This document shows, piece after piece, positions 25,209 to 34,011 of a DNA stretch of 34,109 bases. The stretch's first letter is position 1, and every line of letters starts with the position of its first letter. The stretch spans positions 1 through 34,109 of the forward strand of contig NZ_AULJ01000050.1 of assembly GCF_000425225.1 (NCBI RefSeq). Direction: 5' to 3'. The stretch comes from Pontibacillus marinus BH030004 = DSM 16465 (GTDB lineage: Bacteria; Bacillota; Bacilli; Bacillales; BH030062). Below the pieces are notes generated by a model. It saw nothing but the letters and a program-made list of their open reading frames with translations, was not told where the DNA came from and ran no database searches. A program made the translations under genes and the position numbers.

Positions 25209-25247
25209 AAAAGGGAGATAACCTTAAAATGGCTATCTCCCTTTTTA
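25209..25247. terminator. Bidirectional terminator between the YbjQ-family and RND genes
   Basis: AAAAGGGAGATA pairs with TATCTCCCTTTTT around an 11- to 15-base loop region. A run of T follows on each strand, so it serves both convergent genes. Confidence 0.88.
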
Positions 25248-25249
25248 AT

Positions 25250-28200
25250 TTATGGAGTCTTAAATTTACCCCTTCGAATTCGATACAGAATTAAATAAAA
25301 GGAAGGTAATAGTATAAGTGTAAGAACTGTTGAAAAGAGCAAACCTCCAACAATAGAAATAGCTAGTGGTCTGAATAATACATCTCCTGAAAAAGCAATT
25401 GGTAACAGAGCTGCGATTGATGTAAGTGATGTTAGGATAATTGGGCGTAAGCGTGAACGCCCTGCCTCAATTACAGCAGTGTGTATAGACTGTGATTCTC
25501 GGTGATTTTGTTCGATGAAATCAACCAGAATCACCGAGTTTCGGACAACAATTCCAGATAGGGACACAATTCCTAAAACAGCTAAAAAGCTAAGAGGCTC
25601 TTTCGTAACAAACAAACCAATAATGGCACCTGTTATAGCAAGGAAAACTGTACTTGTAATTAATAAAGGGATGGTTAATGAGTTAAATTGAATAGCCATC
25701 ACTAAATAAATCAAGAATAAGACGATTACAAACAGTTTTGAAACTTCGATAAAGAATTCTTGTTGAGCATTTAATTCACCGCTATTTGTAAACGAGTAAC
25801 CCGAAGGTAATGTTTTCTCAAACTCGTTAATTATTTCTTTAGCATCCTTTTGAAATGAATTCGAACTTTCTTCTCCATACCCTTTGACGGTCACAGTCCT
25901 TTCACCATCCATATGTGGTATTGTGCCTATTTGATTAGACTTTTCTTGCTCAATCAATTCATCTAATGTGAAGATACTCGGTAGCGATTGGGTTGAAGGT
26001 GACCCAGTCACTCTTAATATTTCTAAATTAACACCTGATTCATTACCATCATTTAGTAATAACTTCATATCGTAGCGATCCACACCATTATCAAATACAC
26101 GTAACGGAATACCTGTATTTGCAACTTGGAGTTGGGATGATATTTGATTAATGGAGATGTTATTCTCAGCTATCTTTTCTCGATTTAATGAATACTCAAT
26201 ATAGGGTTGTTCATCACTCATGTTTAATGTAATGAGTTCAGTTGAACCAAGTTTGTTCAATTCCTTTTTTAAGTCATTAGCTGTTTGTAGTAATTGATCA
26301 AGTTTTGGGCCTTGAATATTTACTGCAATGGGCGCGCTAGGAGGAGGGCCAGCCGTTATGGTTTCAAGGAAAACCTCACTATTTGTAAATTTGTTGCGTA
26401 GCTTTTCCTCCCAATTGTTTATAAAGTTTGAGGCACTTTGTTGAGTTTTATTTACTCGAATTAGGATTTGACCAGTATTTTCCCCACTTTGTTGAAGGGA
26501 AGAACTAAATAATGGTGGCATTCCACTTCCCGTGAAAATAGCTGTTTCTTCTACAACCTCACTGTTTTGCCTAATAAAAGATTCCATTTCTTCTAATTGA
26601 TTATGGGTTTGACTTAATGTAGTCCCTTGTGGGGCAGTGACGGAAATGGTTACTTCTTTACGATCAGCAGATGGGAAAAATTCAAAAGGAATTTTAATTG
26701 CTAGACTGGCGAATAGAGCACAGACAATGAGGCCTGAAATTCCTATTATAAAAGGACGTTTTGTTACCTTTGGTAAAAGCTTATCTGCATAAAACGTTTC
26801 AAGTTTAGAGAAGAGACTTCCCAGTAAACCAGAATTTGTTTGTTGGGTTTTCGAGACTTTCCGTTTTCTTCTTATATATTGCACTGTTGGAATAAGGGTC
26901 AACGACAATACGGTTGAAGCTACTATAGTTGAGATTAGAGTAGTAGGTAATGCACGTATAAAATCTCCATTACTTCCAGATAAAAAAGTTAATGGGAAAA
27001 AGCTAAATACAATCATTAGTGTTGATGTAATAATAGAAATTCTTACATCTTTAACACCACGAATGGTACCCTTCCAAGCACTATCACCTAATTGAAAACG
27101 CCGTTGAATGTTGTCATTTACAACAATGGCATCATCAACAAGGATACCAATGGCAATAATAATGCCAATAATCGAAATTTGATTTAAATCTACACCTACA
27201 TAAGGTAGGGGGATAAGGCCGATTAATACTGATATGGGAATGGCAAGTGCGACAAGTAAAGCTGATGAGAAGGGCAATCCTATCATCATAATCAGCAATA
27301 CGGCAGCAAGTGAAATCCCAAAGGAGGTAAGGAGGTTCGTAAATACTTCTTCAATTAATGTACTTTGGCTATAAAAGCCTTCTACAGTAATGTTGTCAGG
27401 TAGTTCCTCAGATAAATGTTTTACTTCCTCATCAATACGCTCTTGTAAAGCAGATATATTCATACCTTCTTTAGCCTTGATGGTTAATGATAAAGAAGGT
27501 TGACCTTTATATGTTATTAAGTCTTTAACCTCTTTATGAGTTAATGTAATAGACCCAACATCATTCAGTGTTAAGGTTTCACCTTGAGGATTAAGCCCTA
27601 CTGCAATGTCCTCTAACCCTTTCCAGTCCGATGTTTTATTTAATCGTAATTGATAGAGTGTTTCATCTTCTTTAATGTTACCAATAGCTCCTGGAGATAA
27701 TTCTTGCTGTAATGAGTCAATGACTTGGAAAGAAGAAAGAGACTGGTTATTAAGTTTATCTGCATCCAATTCAATTAGGAGCTGTTCTTCTGGTAATCCT
27801 TTAACTTGAACAGATTCAACACCTGATAGGTTAGATAATTGGTTGTTCCATTTTGCAACTAAATCATGAGCGTTATATAACGTATTATAGTTTTGAGCTT
27901 GTAAATGATAGGAGGAAACAGCTGCCATACTTAACTCAGTATTTACAGATGAGTCTTGAACTTCATCAGGGAAGGAACGTGCTATGTCAGATACGGACTG
28001 TCTAATTTTAGAATAGGTTACTTGGTTATTAACATTTCCTTCAAGGGTGACAGTAACGGTTGAAAAGCCTGTTGTTGAAATGGATTCTACCGTATCTACA
28101 CCATCAATTTCCTTTACCTTATCCTCTAAAGGATTGGTAATCGTCCGCTCTACATCTAAAGGAGTTGCACCGGGATATGCCGTAGTAACGGATGCGATAT

Positions 28201-28318
28201 TTACGTCGATTTCTGGGAGATCCCGTTTAGGTAATTGAAAATATGTAAAAATGCCAGTTGATACAAGCAAAAAGACAAATACAAGGACTATTTTTCTGTA
28301 CTTCAATATCCAGTTCAT
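25250..28318 (-). CDS. RND-family efflux transporter, AcrB/SwrC-like
   Basis: A 1022-residue inner-membrane proton-driven exporter with the duplicated RND layout: TM1, a large extracytoplasmic loop, TM2-6, then TM7, a second large loop, and TM8-12. The first helix is at residues 8-27, and PEIDVNIASVTTAYPGATPLDVE opens the porter domain. TM4 carries the proton-relay Asp pair in GILVDDAIVVNDN. Gram-positive members such as SwrC (YerP) of B. subtilis act in surfactin and fatty-acid or lipid tolerance. AAGGAGG lies 7 bases before the ATG. No adaptor, outer-membrane factor or regulator gene adjoins it. The substrate is unknown. A TATAAT near 28355 on the minus strand may be its -10 box, with no clear -35. 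Confidence 0.93.
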   Translation of the reverse strand: MNWILKYRKIVLVFVFLLVSTGIFTYFQLPKRDLPEIDVNIASVTTAYPGATPLDVERTITNPLEDKVKEIDGVDTVESISTTGFSTVTVTLEGNVNNQVTYSKIRQSVSDIARSFPDEVQDSSVNTELSMAAVSSYHLQAQNYNTLYNAHDLVAKWNNQLSNLSGVESVQVKGLPEEQLLIELDADKLNNQSLSSFQVIDSLQQELSPGAIGNIKEDETLYQLRLNKTSDWKGLEDIAVGLNPQGETLTLNDVGSITLTHKEVKDLITYKGQPSLSLTIKAKEGMNISALQERIDEEVKHLSEELPDNITVEGFYSQSTLIEEVFTNLLTSFGISLAAVLLIMMIGLPFSSALLVALAIPISVLIGLIPLPYVGVDLNQISIIGIIIAIGILVDDAIVVNDNIQRRFQLGDSAWKGTIRGVKDVRISIITSTLMIVFSFFPLTFLSGSNGDFIRALPTTLISTIVASTVLSLTLIPTVQYIRRKRKVSKTQQTNSGLLGSLFSKLETFYADKLLPKVTKRPFIIGISGLIVCALFASLAIKIPFEFFPSADRKEVTISVTAPQGTTLSQTHNQLEEMESFIRQNSEVVEETAIFTGSGMPPLFSSSLQQSGENTGQILIRVNKTQQSASNFINNWEEKLRNKFTNSEVFLETITAGPPPSAPIAVNIQGPKLDQLLQTANDLKKELNKLGSTELITLNMSDEQPYIEYSLNREKIAENNISINQISSQLQVANTGIPLRVFDNGVDRYDMKLLLNDGNESGVNLEILRVTGSPSTQSLPSIFTLDELIEQEKSNQIGTIPHMDGERTVTVKGYGEESSNSFQKDAKEIINEFEKTLPSGYSFTNSGELNAQQEFFIEVSKLFVIVLFLIYLVMAIQFNSLTIPLLITSTVFLAITGAIIGLFVTKEPLSFLAVLGIVSLSGIVVRNSVILVDFIEQNHRESQSIHTAVIEAGRSRLRPIILTSLTSIAALLPIAFSGDVLFRPLAISIVGGLLFSTVLTLILLPSFYLILYRIRRGKFKTP

Positions 28319-28434
28319 ATCTATTCCTCCTTAAACAAAACCTTTACAAAAATTATACCCCACATATAATAATCATGGCTAATAAAAAGATTTGGAACAA
28401 TAATAGAAAAAGAACTGGTACAAATGTATGATAA

Positions 28435-28905
<471 letters not shown>

Positions 28906-28918
28906 TGTTGGTTTTTCA

Positions 28919-28955
28919 ACTGCTTATGCCATATTTGGTATGAGCAGTATTTTTA
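28919..28955 (+). terminator. Terminator of cdd
   Basis: ACTGCTTATGCCA pairs with TGGTATGAGCAGT (two mismatched or wobble positions) around a 4-base loop, and ATTTTTATT follows. Confidence 0.8.
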
Positions 28956-29018
28956 TTATTTAACCGTCCTATAAAATGAATTAGGATTCTCCCCCTAAAA
29001 ATAGGTATGTGTCTTAGT

Positions 29019-29046
29019 ACATGTCTCCCCCTTCCAACATAGGTTA
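29019..29046 (+). promoter_or_regulatory. Sigma-K-like promoter of cotD
   Basis: CATAGGTTA (29038-29046) matches the mother-cell -10 pattern CATANNNTA exactly, and an AC at 29019-29020 lies 17 bases upstream. It stands 35 bases before the cotD ATG. B. subtilis cotD is a sigma-K gene, which supports the reading. Confidence 0.6.
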
Positions 29047-29081
29047 TTAGTGAACCTAGAATTAAGAAGGGAGAGACGATT

Positions 29082-29513
29082 ATGCGTCCAAGAAGAATGT
29101 GTGGTTGTGGGCCAAGACCGCAGATGGTAAGTCCAGCTCAACAAAAAGTATATCCAACAAAGCAATGTGTAAAGCATAACTTTTATCAGCAAGAGGTAGA
29201 TCACATTCATCCTACTCATACTACGAATGTTAACCATGTAAATGTAATGAACAAACATTTCTTCCCTCAATCACAGTCTGATGTTACTGAATTTTCACAG
29301 CAAAATGTTAATATGGGACCAGGTAGCCAGGTAGCTGGAGCATCAACAGGCCCTATGGGTGGTCCAGGAATGATGGGGCCAGGAGGTCCAGGTCAAATGG
29401 GACCAGGCAGTCAGGTAGCTGGAGCATCTACTGGACCTATGGGCGGCCCAGGAATGATGGGACCAGGCCAAATGGGGCCTATGGGTATGAAACCGAAAAA
29501 TTGTGGCTGTTAG
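29082..29513 (+). CDS. cotD: Inner spore coat protein CotD
   Basis: A 143-residue coat protein. The first half has the CotD signature: CGCGPRPQ, then YPTKQCVKHNFYQQ and HIHPTHTTNVNHVN, rich in His and Asn. The second half is a Gly/Pro/Met-rich low-complexity region containing two identical 24-residue units. The C-terminus, KNCGC, is Cys-rich. It is longer than B. subtilis CotD (about 75 residues), the excess being the repeat region. GAAGGGAGAG precedes ATG 29082. It should be made in the mother cell late in sporulation and deposited in the inner coat. Confidence 0.9.
   Translation: MRPRRMCGCGPRPQMVSPAQQKVYPTKQCVKHNFYQQEVDHIHPTHTTNVNHVNVMNKHFFPQSQSDVTEFSQQNVNMGPGSQVAGASTGPMGGPGMMGPGGPGQMGPGSQVAGASTGPMGGPGMMGPGQMGPMGMKPKNCGC
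29313..29468 (+). repeat. In-frame direct repeat inside cotD
   Basis: Two 72-base units (29313-29384 and 29397-29468) separated by 12 bases. They differ at about nine bases, all in third codon positions. Both therefore encode the same 24 residues, beginning MGPGSQVAGASTGPM. Confidence 0.9.
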
Positions 29514-29528
29514 CCTAAAGAGAAAATT

Positions 29529-29551
29529 GTGAGCTGGTTTATCCAGCTCAC
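29529..29551 (+). terminator. Probable terminator of cotD
   Basis: A perfect 9-bp stem GTGAGCTGG / CCAGCTCAC with a 5-base loop lies just after the cotD stop and before ypsA. The tail (TAGTTACAT) is poor in T, so termination may be partial. Confidence 0.6.
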
Positions 29552-29573
29552 TAGTTACATAAAGGAGACTTGT

Positions 29574-30137
29574 ATGAAGGTCATAACCGTTTCAGGGTAT
29601 AAACCAATGGAAATGGGATTATTCCAAATAGATGATCCTAAGATTGATTATGTAAAAGAAACGATTAAACGTAGATTACTCCCTTTAATTGAAGAAGGGG
29701 TAGAGTGGGTATTGATTTCAGGTAATATGGGAGTTGAAATATGGACAGGCGAAATCATAATTGATTTGAAAAATGAATATGATGTAAAGCTTGGAATTTT
29801 TCCGCCATTTTTAAATCAAGAAAACAGGTGGCCTGAAAAACAACAAGAGCAATATCGTATGCTCACAGAGGGTGCAGATTTCTTTAAACCATTGTATAAT
29901 AAAGAATATGAAGGGCCATATCAGTTTCAAGCTAGAGACCAGTGGTTATTAGAAAAAAGTGATGCTTGTTTACTCTTATATGATGAAGAAACAGGAGGAA
30001 GCCCTGGATATTTTTTAGAGAAAGCAAAGCAATATCAAGAGAACCATGATTACCAGATTTATTATATTACACCATTTGATATTGATGACACAGTTCGTGA
30101 GATGATGATGGAAGATCCAAATTACTGGTCAGAGTGA
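29574..30137 (+). CDS. ypsA: YpsA (DUF1273, SLOG-like)
   Basis: A 187-residue cytosolic protein of the DUF1273/UPF0398 family, which has a Rossmann-like SLOG fold likely to bind a nucleotide. Visible signatures are MKVITVSGYKPMEMG, EEGVEWVLISGNMGVEIW and LLLYDEETGGSPGYF. B. subtilis and S. aureus YpsA affect cell division, and the gene is regularly next to gpsB, as here. The start at 29574 has AAAGGAGA 6 bases upstream; the longer frame from 29529 begins inside the terminator stem. Confidence 0.94.
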   Translation: MKVITVSGYKPMEMGLFQIDDPKIDYVKETIKRRLLPLIEEGVEWVLISGNMGVEIWTGEIIIDLKNEYDVKLGIFPPFLNQENRWPEKQQEQYRMLTEGADFFKPLYNKEYEGPYQFQARDQWLLEKSDACLLLYDEETGGSPGYFLEKAKQYQENHDYQIYYITPFDIDDTVREMMMEDPNYWSE

Positions 30138-30211
30138 TTCAACATTAAATTGACATTAATTGCTTCATCTGCAAAGATTATGATGAGAGCTATAAGTTTG
30201 AGGTGAAAGAA

Positions 30212-30547
30212 ATGGGTTTAGAACGAGTACAGTATTCGAGTAAAGATATTCTGGAAAAAGATTTTAAAACAGCCATTCGAGGTTATAACCAAGAAGAAGT
30301 CGATCAATTTTTAGATGACGTTATTCAAGATTATGATGCTTTTCAGAAAGAGATCGAACGATTAAAGCAAGAAAATGAGCAATTAAAGAAACAAAAGCCT
30401 GGGGTACAACAGCCATCATCACCTACCCCACAAAGAACAAGAAGTGCTACACAGCAACCTCAGCAAGGACAAGTTAACTATGATGTCCTACAGAGGTTAT
30501 CAAATTTAGAAAAAGCTGTTTTCGGAAAGAAATATTCTGACTCTTAA
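30212..30547 (+). CDS. gpsB: Cell-division regulator GpsB
   Basis: A 111-residue DivIVA-related coiled-coil protein that recruits and balances PBP1 (PonA) between division and elongation. The DivIVA-like N-terminal domain contains the motif TAIRGYNQEEVDQFLDDV. It is followed by a coiled coil (IERLKQENEQLKKQ), a Pro/Gln/Ser/Thr-rich linker, and the short C-terminal trimerisation helix (YDVLQRLSNLEKAVFGKK). The start at 30212 has GAGGTGA 5 bases upstream; the GTG at 30203 lies inside that site. A TTGACA at about 30151-30156 may be part of its promoter, but no good -10 lies at 17 bases. Confidence 0.95.
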   Translation: MGLERVQYSSKDILEKDFKTAIRGYNQEEVDQFLDDVIQDYDAFQKEIERLKQENEQLKKQKPGVQQPSSPTPQRTRSATQQPQQGQVNYDVLQRLSNLEKAVFGKKYSDS

Positions 30548-30592
30548 TGGACTGATTTCCAACATTTTTATAATGAAAGGGTCACATTCTCG

Positions 30593-30601
30593 TGGTATAA
30601 T
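30593..30601 (+). promoter_or_regulatory. Extended -10 promoter-like site between gpsB and rnpB
   Basis: TGGTATAAT has a TG extension and a perfect TATAAT. It would start a transcript about 110 bases before rnpB, through a stem formed by AGCGT...AACA and TGTT...ACGCT (about 30621-30656). It could give a longer rnpB precursor or a short separate RNA. Confidence 0.35.
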
Positions 30602-30683
30602 GAATTATGCAAGGTTAGATGAGCGTTAACAAACATTCCGTTTTGATGGCTGTTCTTACGCTTAAGTTTTCATTAGAAAGTCA

Positions 30684-30712
30684 TTGACCTAACGACTTGA
30701 AAAGATTAAAAT
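30684..30712 (+). promoter_or_regulatory. Promoter of rnpB
   Basis: TTGACC (30684-30689) and TAAAAT (30707-30712) are separated by 17 bases. The predicted transcription start at about 30719-30720 coincides with the 5' end expected for the RNase P RNA. Confidence 0.75.
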
Positions 30713-30719
30713 ATATGAG

Positions 30720-31130
30720 CGGTTGATGAATGCTTGGGTAATCGCTGGATGATCAATTCATCTAGAGGAAAGTCCATGCTCGCACAGGCTGAGATGCTTG
30801 TAGTGTTCGTGCTTGACGAAACCATAAGTCAAGGTAGTGTAACAGCTAACGGCAGAAAAATGACCTACGTCTTTTGAAGATAAGGTCAGAGTATCTTGAA
30901 AGTGCCACAGTGACGAAGTTCGCTTGGAAACAAGCGAAGTGGAACGAGGTAAACCCCGCGAGCGAGCAACCCAAAAATAGGTAGGGGCACTCTTCTGAGG
31001 GAACTCAACCAAAATGAAGAGACAAGCTATAGGCTTGTAGATAGATGATTACCACCTTATGTACGAGGTTGACCACCGATAGGAGTACGAGGGTACAGAA
31101 CATGGCTTACAAAGCATTCATCAGGTCTTT
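30720..31130 (+). ncRNA. rnpB: RNase P RNA, type B
   Basis: About 400 bases with the Bacillus-type RNase P RNA core, the ribozyme that removes tRNA 5' leaders. The ends pair as helix P1: TGATGAATGCTT (30724-30735) with AAGCATTCATCA (31112-31123). Conserved segments in order are GGGTAATCGCTGG, GAGGAAAGTCCATGCTCGCA, GAAAGTGCCACAGTGACGAA, GGAACGAGGTAAACCCC, GAGCGAGCAACCCAAA, TAGATAGATGATTACC and GTACAGAACATGGCTTAC. It sits between gpsB and ypsC, as in B. subtilis. The 3' end is approximate. Confidence 0.96.
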
Positions 31131-31144
31131 ATTTTACTTACGAC

Positions 31145-31182
31145 ACCCTTTCTAAAGCTAGAAGCTTAGAAAGGGTTTTTTA
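31145..31182 (+). terminator. Terminator of rnpB
   Basis: ACCCTTTCTAAAGCT pairs with AGCTTAGAAAGGGT (one bulged A) around a short loop and is followed by TTTTTTA. Confidence 0.9.
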
Positions 31183-31283
31183 ATAATTTTAAAGAATCAA
31201 CAACCGTCTTTGATGTTTTACTAAGACATAAAGCGAGCATATTAATACATAGCTACGTAATAGCAATAAAGGAGTGCAAGAAC

Positions 31284-32420
31284 ATGCCAAAAAAAGTTAA
31301 CCTTATCGCGACATCTGCAATGGGATTAGAATCTGTTGTAGCGAAAGAGGTAAAAGAATTAGGATACGAAGATGTTACAGTTGAAAATGGAAGAGTGCGT
31401 TACCAAACAGATGTTAGTGGCATTCCAAGAAGTAACTTATGGCTTCGTACGGCTGATCGTGTAAGACTTGTAGTAGGTGAATTTCAAGCTACAACCTTTG
31501 ATGAATTATTCGAGCAAACCAAAGCCTTACCATGGGAAAATTTTATTCCCGAGGATGGTTCAGTACCTGTTATCGGAAAATCTGTTAAATCAACGTTACA
31601 TTCAGTTCCGGATTGTCAGTCCATAGTGAAAAAAGCGATTGTGGAACGAATGAAGAAAATGTATGGACTTGCTTCTTCCCGAATCCAAGAAACAGGTCCG
31701 ATGTATCGTGTTGAAATTGCTTTACATAAAGATATAGCGTTGTTAACCATTGATACAAGCGGAAGTGGTCTACATAAAAGAGGCTATCGAACTGGTCAAG
31801 GCGAAGCGCCTTTAAAAGAAACGTTAGCTGCAGCTCTCGTTCAACTTACGAACTGGAAACCAGATTTTCCTTTTGTAGATCCTTTCTGTGGCTCAGGTAC
31901 CATTCCAATTGAAGCGGCTCTTATTGGACAAAATATCGCTCCAGGCTTCAACCGTGAATTCGTTTCTGAAGAATGGGATATGATTCCTTATAATCTATGG
32001 GAAGATGCCTTTAATGAAGCTGAAGAAGCTGCTAATTATGATCAACCTCTTGATATTACAGGGTTTGACATTGATGGACGCTTAATAGACATCGCTAAGG
32101 AAAATGCCATGGAAGCAGGTCTTGGTGAATTAATTACATGGAAACAGATGCAAGTGAAGGATTTTCGTCCTCAAAGTGCGAATGGTTATATTGTAGGAAA
32201 TCCACCGTATGGAGAAAGAATGGGGGACAAGGAGCAAGTTGAACAAATGTACAAAGATTTTGGGGGAATTATGAAAGACTGTCCTTCTTGGAGTGTGTAC
32301 ATCATCACTTCTCACCCTAACTTTGAAAAACTATATGGTAAAGAAGCAACGAAAAAGCGTAAACTATTTAATGGCTTCATCAAAACGGATTACTATCAAT
32401 ATTTCGGTGAGCATAAATAA
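31284..32420 (+). CDS. ypsC: THUMP-domain rRNA (guanine-N2-) methyltransferase YpsC (RlmL-like)
   Basis: A 378-residue S-adenosylmethionine-dependent RNA methyltransferase. It has an N-terminal ferredoxin-like region, a THUMP RNA-binding domain (about residues 45-155) and a Rossmann methyltransferase core. Motif I is DPFCGSG (from D199), and the catalytic motif IV is NPPY (N306-Y309). It corresponds to the N-terminal methyltransferase half of E. coli RlmL, which modifies a guanine in 23S rRNA; the fused RlmK part is absent, as normal for Bacillus. AAAGGAGTG precedes ATG 31284. It is followed by ypwA after 15 bases. Confidence 0.95.
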   Translation: MPKKVNLIATSAMGLESVVAKEVKELGYEDVTVENGRVRYQTDVSGIPRSNLWLRTADRVRLVVGEFQATTFDELFEQTKALPWENFIPEDGSVPVIGKSVKSTLHSVPDCQSIVKKAIVERMKKMYGLASSRIQETGPMYRVEIALHKDIALLTIDTSGSGLHKRGYRTGQGEAPLKETLAAALVQLTNWKPDFPFVDPFCGSGTIPIEAALIGQNIAPGFNREFVSEEWDMIPYNLWEDAFNEAEEAANYDQPLDITGFDIDGRLIDIAKENAMEAGLGELITWKQMQVKDFRPQSANGYIVGNPPYGERMGDKEQVEQMYKDFGGIMKDCPSWSVYIITSHPNFEKLYGKEATKKRKLFNGFIKTDYYQYFGEHK

Positions 32421-32435
32421 AAGAGGAGGAGAACC

Positions 32436-33938
32436 ATGGGGGAACAGTGGAATCGAACAGAAGAACAGTTTATGAATTATGTGAAGGAAATGAGTCAATA
32501 CGGAGAAGCCATTTCTTTAATGGCGTGGGATCTTCGCACATATGCGCCTAAAAACGGCGTAGAAGGGCGTTCAGATGTTATTGCTACGTTATCTCAGAAA
32601 GTACACCAAATGGCTACTTCTGATGAGATGAAGGGTTATATTGAAGCATTAAAAGGTCATACGAAAGACGAGATTATTCAGAAGAGTATTGAGGAATGTG
32701 AAAAGGAATACAACAAACATTCCAAAATTCCTTCAGATGAATATAAAGAGTATGTTTCTCTTCAAGCTAAATCTGAGGCAATATGGGAAGAAGCAAAAGA
32801 AAAAAATGATTTTGATATGTATCGTCCTTACTTAGAAAAAATGGTTGAATACAACAAGCGTTTTGCTGAGTATTGGGGGTATGAGAAACATATCTATAAT
32901 GCTCTGCTAGATAACTTTGAGCCAGGTGTAACTGTTGATGTTTTAGATGAAGTATTTCCGGCTGTAAGAAAATCATTAACGGACTTACTTCAACAAATTC
33001 AAAAATCAGACGTACACCCAGATCCATCACTATTAACAGGTCATTTTCCTAAAGAGCAACAAGAAGCGTTTAGCTTGGAAATTTTGAATCGTATGGGATA
33101 TAACTTTGAAGGCGGACGACTTGATGAGACGGTTCATCCATTTGCAATTGACTTGAACCAGGGGGACGTTCGTGTTACAACGAAATATGATGAAAAGGAT
33201 TTCCGCACAGCAGTGTTCGGTACAATTCATGAAGGTGGTCACGCCTTATATGAGCAAAATATTAGTCCTAAACTTGCATATACCCCATTAGCAGGTGGAA
33301 CATCTATGGGAATTCATGAATCGCAATCCTTATTCTGGGAGAATTTCGTTTCTAGAACCGAGGCGTTTTGGAAGAACCATTATGAACTATTCTTATCCCA
33401 TGCACCAGAGTCGTTTCAACACGTGAAGTTTGAAGATTTTTATCGTGCTGTCAATGAAGTGAAACCTTCATTTATTCGAATTGAAGCGGATGAACTAACC
33501 TATTGTCTTCATATCATGGTACGCTATGAACTTGAAAAAGCTTTAATTAATGATGAAATTGAAGTAAAAGATCTACCAGAGTTGTGGAATGACAAAATGG
33601 AAGAGTATCTTGGTATTCGCCCTAAGAATGATCAAGAGGGAGTACTACAGGATGTGCACTGGTCTGGTGGTGCGTTTGGATATTTCCCTTCTTATGCATT
33701 AGGGTATATGTATGCAGCACAATTCCATAACACGATGAAAAAAGATTTAGATGTGGAAGAGGTTATTGGTAAGGGTGACTTTGAACAAATCCGTAAATGG
33801 CTTACAGAAAATATTCACCAATACGGAAAAATGAAGAAGCCGCTTGAAATCTTAGAAGGTGTAACAAATGAAAAGTTAAACCCTACTTATTTAGTTGACC
33901 ATCTTCGTGAGAAATACCAGAAGATTTATCAGTTTTAA
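32436..33938 (+). CDS. ypwA: Metallocarboxypeptidase, M32 family (Taq-type)
   Basis: A 500-residue cytosolic zinc carboxypeptidase that releases C-terminal amino acids with broad specificity. The zinc ligands are H265 and H269 of HEGGH, plus E295 of HESQS, the M32 signature. Further conserved stretches are DVRVTTKYDEKDFRTA, the C-terminal GGAFGYFPSYALGYMYAAQ, and RPKNDQEGVLQDVHW. AGAGGAGGAG precedes ATG 32436. The length equals B. subtilis YpwA. It is probably co-transcribed with ypsC. Confidence 0.96.
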   Translation: MGEQWNRTEEQFMNYVKEMSQYGEAISLMAWDLRTYAPKNGVEGRSDVIATLSQKVHQMATSDEMKGYIEALKGHTKDEIIQKSIEECEKEYNKHSKIPSDEYKEYVSLQAKSEAIWEEAKEKNDFDMYRPYLEKMVEYNKRFAEYWGYEKHIYNALLDNFEPGVTVDVLDEVFPAVRKSLTDLLQQIQKSDVHPDPSLLTGHFPKEQQEAFSLEILNRMGYNFEGGRLDETVHPFAIDLNQGDVRVTTKYDEKDFRTAVFGTIHEGGHALYEQNISPKLAYTPLAGGTSMGIHESQSLFWENFVSRTEAFWKNHYELFLSHAPESFQHVKFEDFYRAVNEVKPSFIRIEADELTYCLHIMVRYELEKALINDEIEVKDLPELWNDKMEEYLGIRPKNDQEGVLQDVHWSGGAFGYFPSYALGYMYAAQFHNTMKKDLDVEEVIGKGDFEQIRKWLTENIHQYGKMKKPLEILEGVTNEKLNPTYLVDHLREKYQKIYQF

Positions 33939-33949
33939 TATAGTTATGA

Positions 33950-33981
33950 AAGGCTTAATCACTAAGTGGTTAAGCCTTTTG
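33950..33981 (+). terminator. Terminator of ypsC-ypwA
   Basis: AAAGGCTTAA pairs with TTAAGCCTTT around a CACT/AGTG extension of the stem, and TTTG follows. Confidence 0.85.
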
Positions 33982-34011
33982 TTATGAATAAATGGTTCAA
34001 TATTCAATTAA

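Noticed and set aside
30758-31012. 84-codon minus-strand frame
   Set aside because: It is antisense to the conserved core of rnpB.
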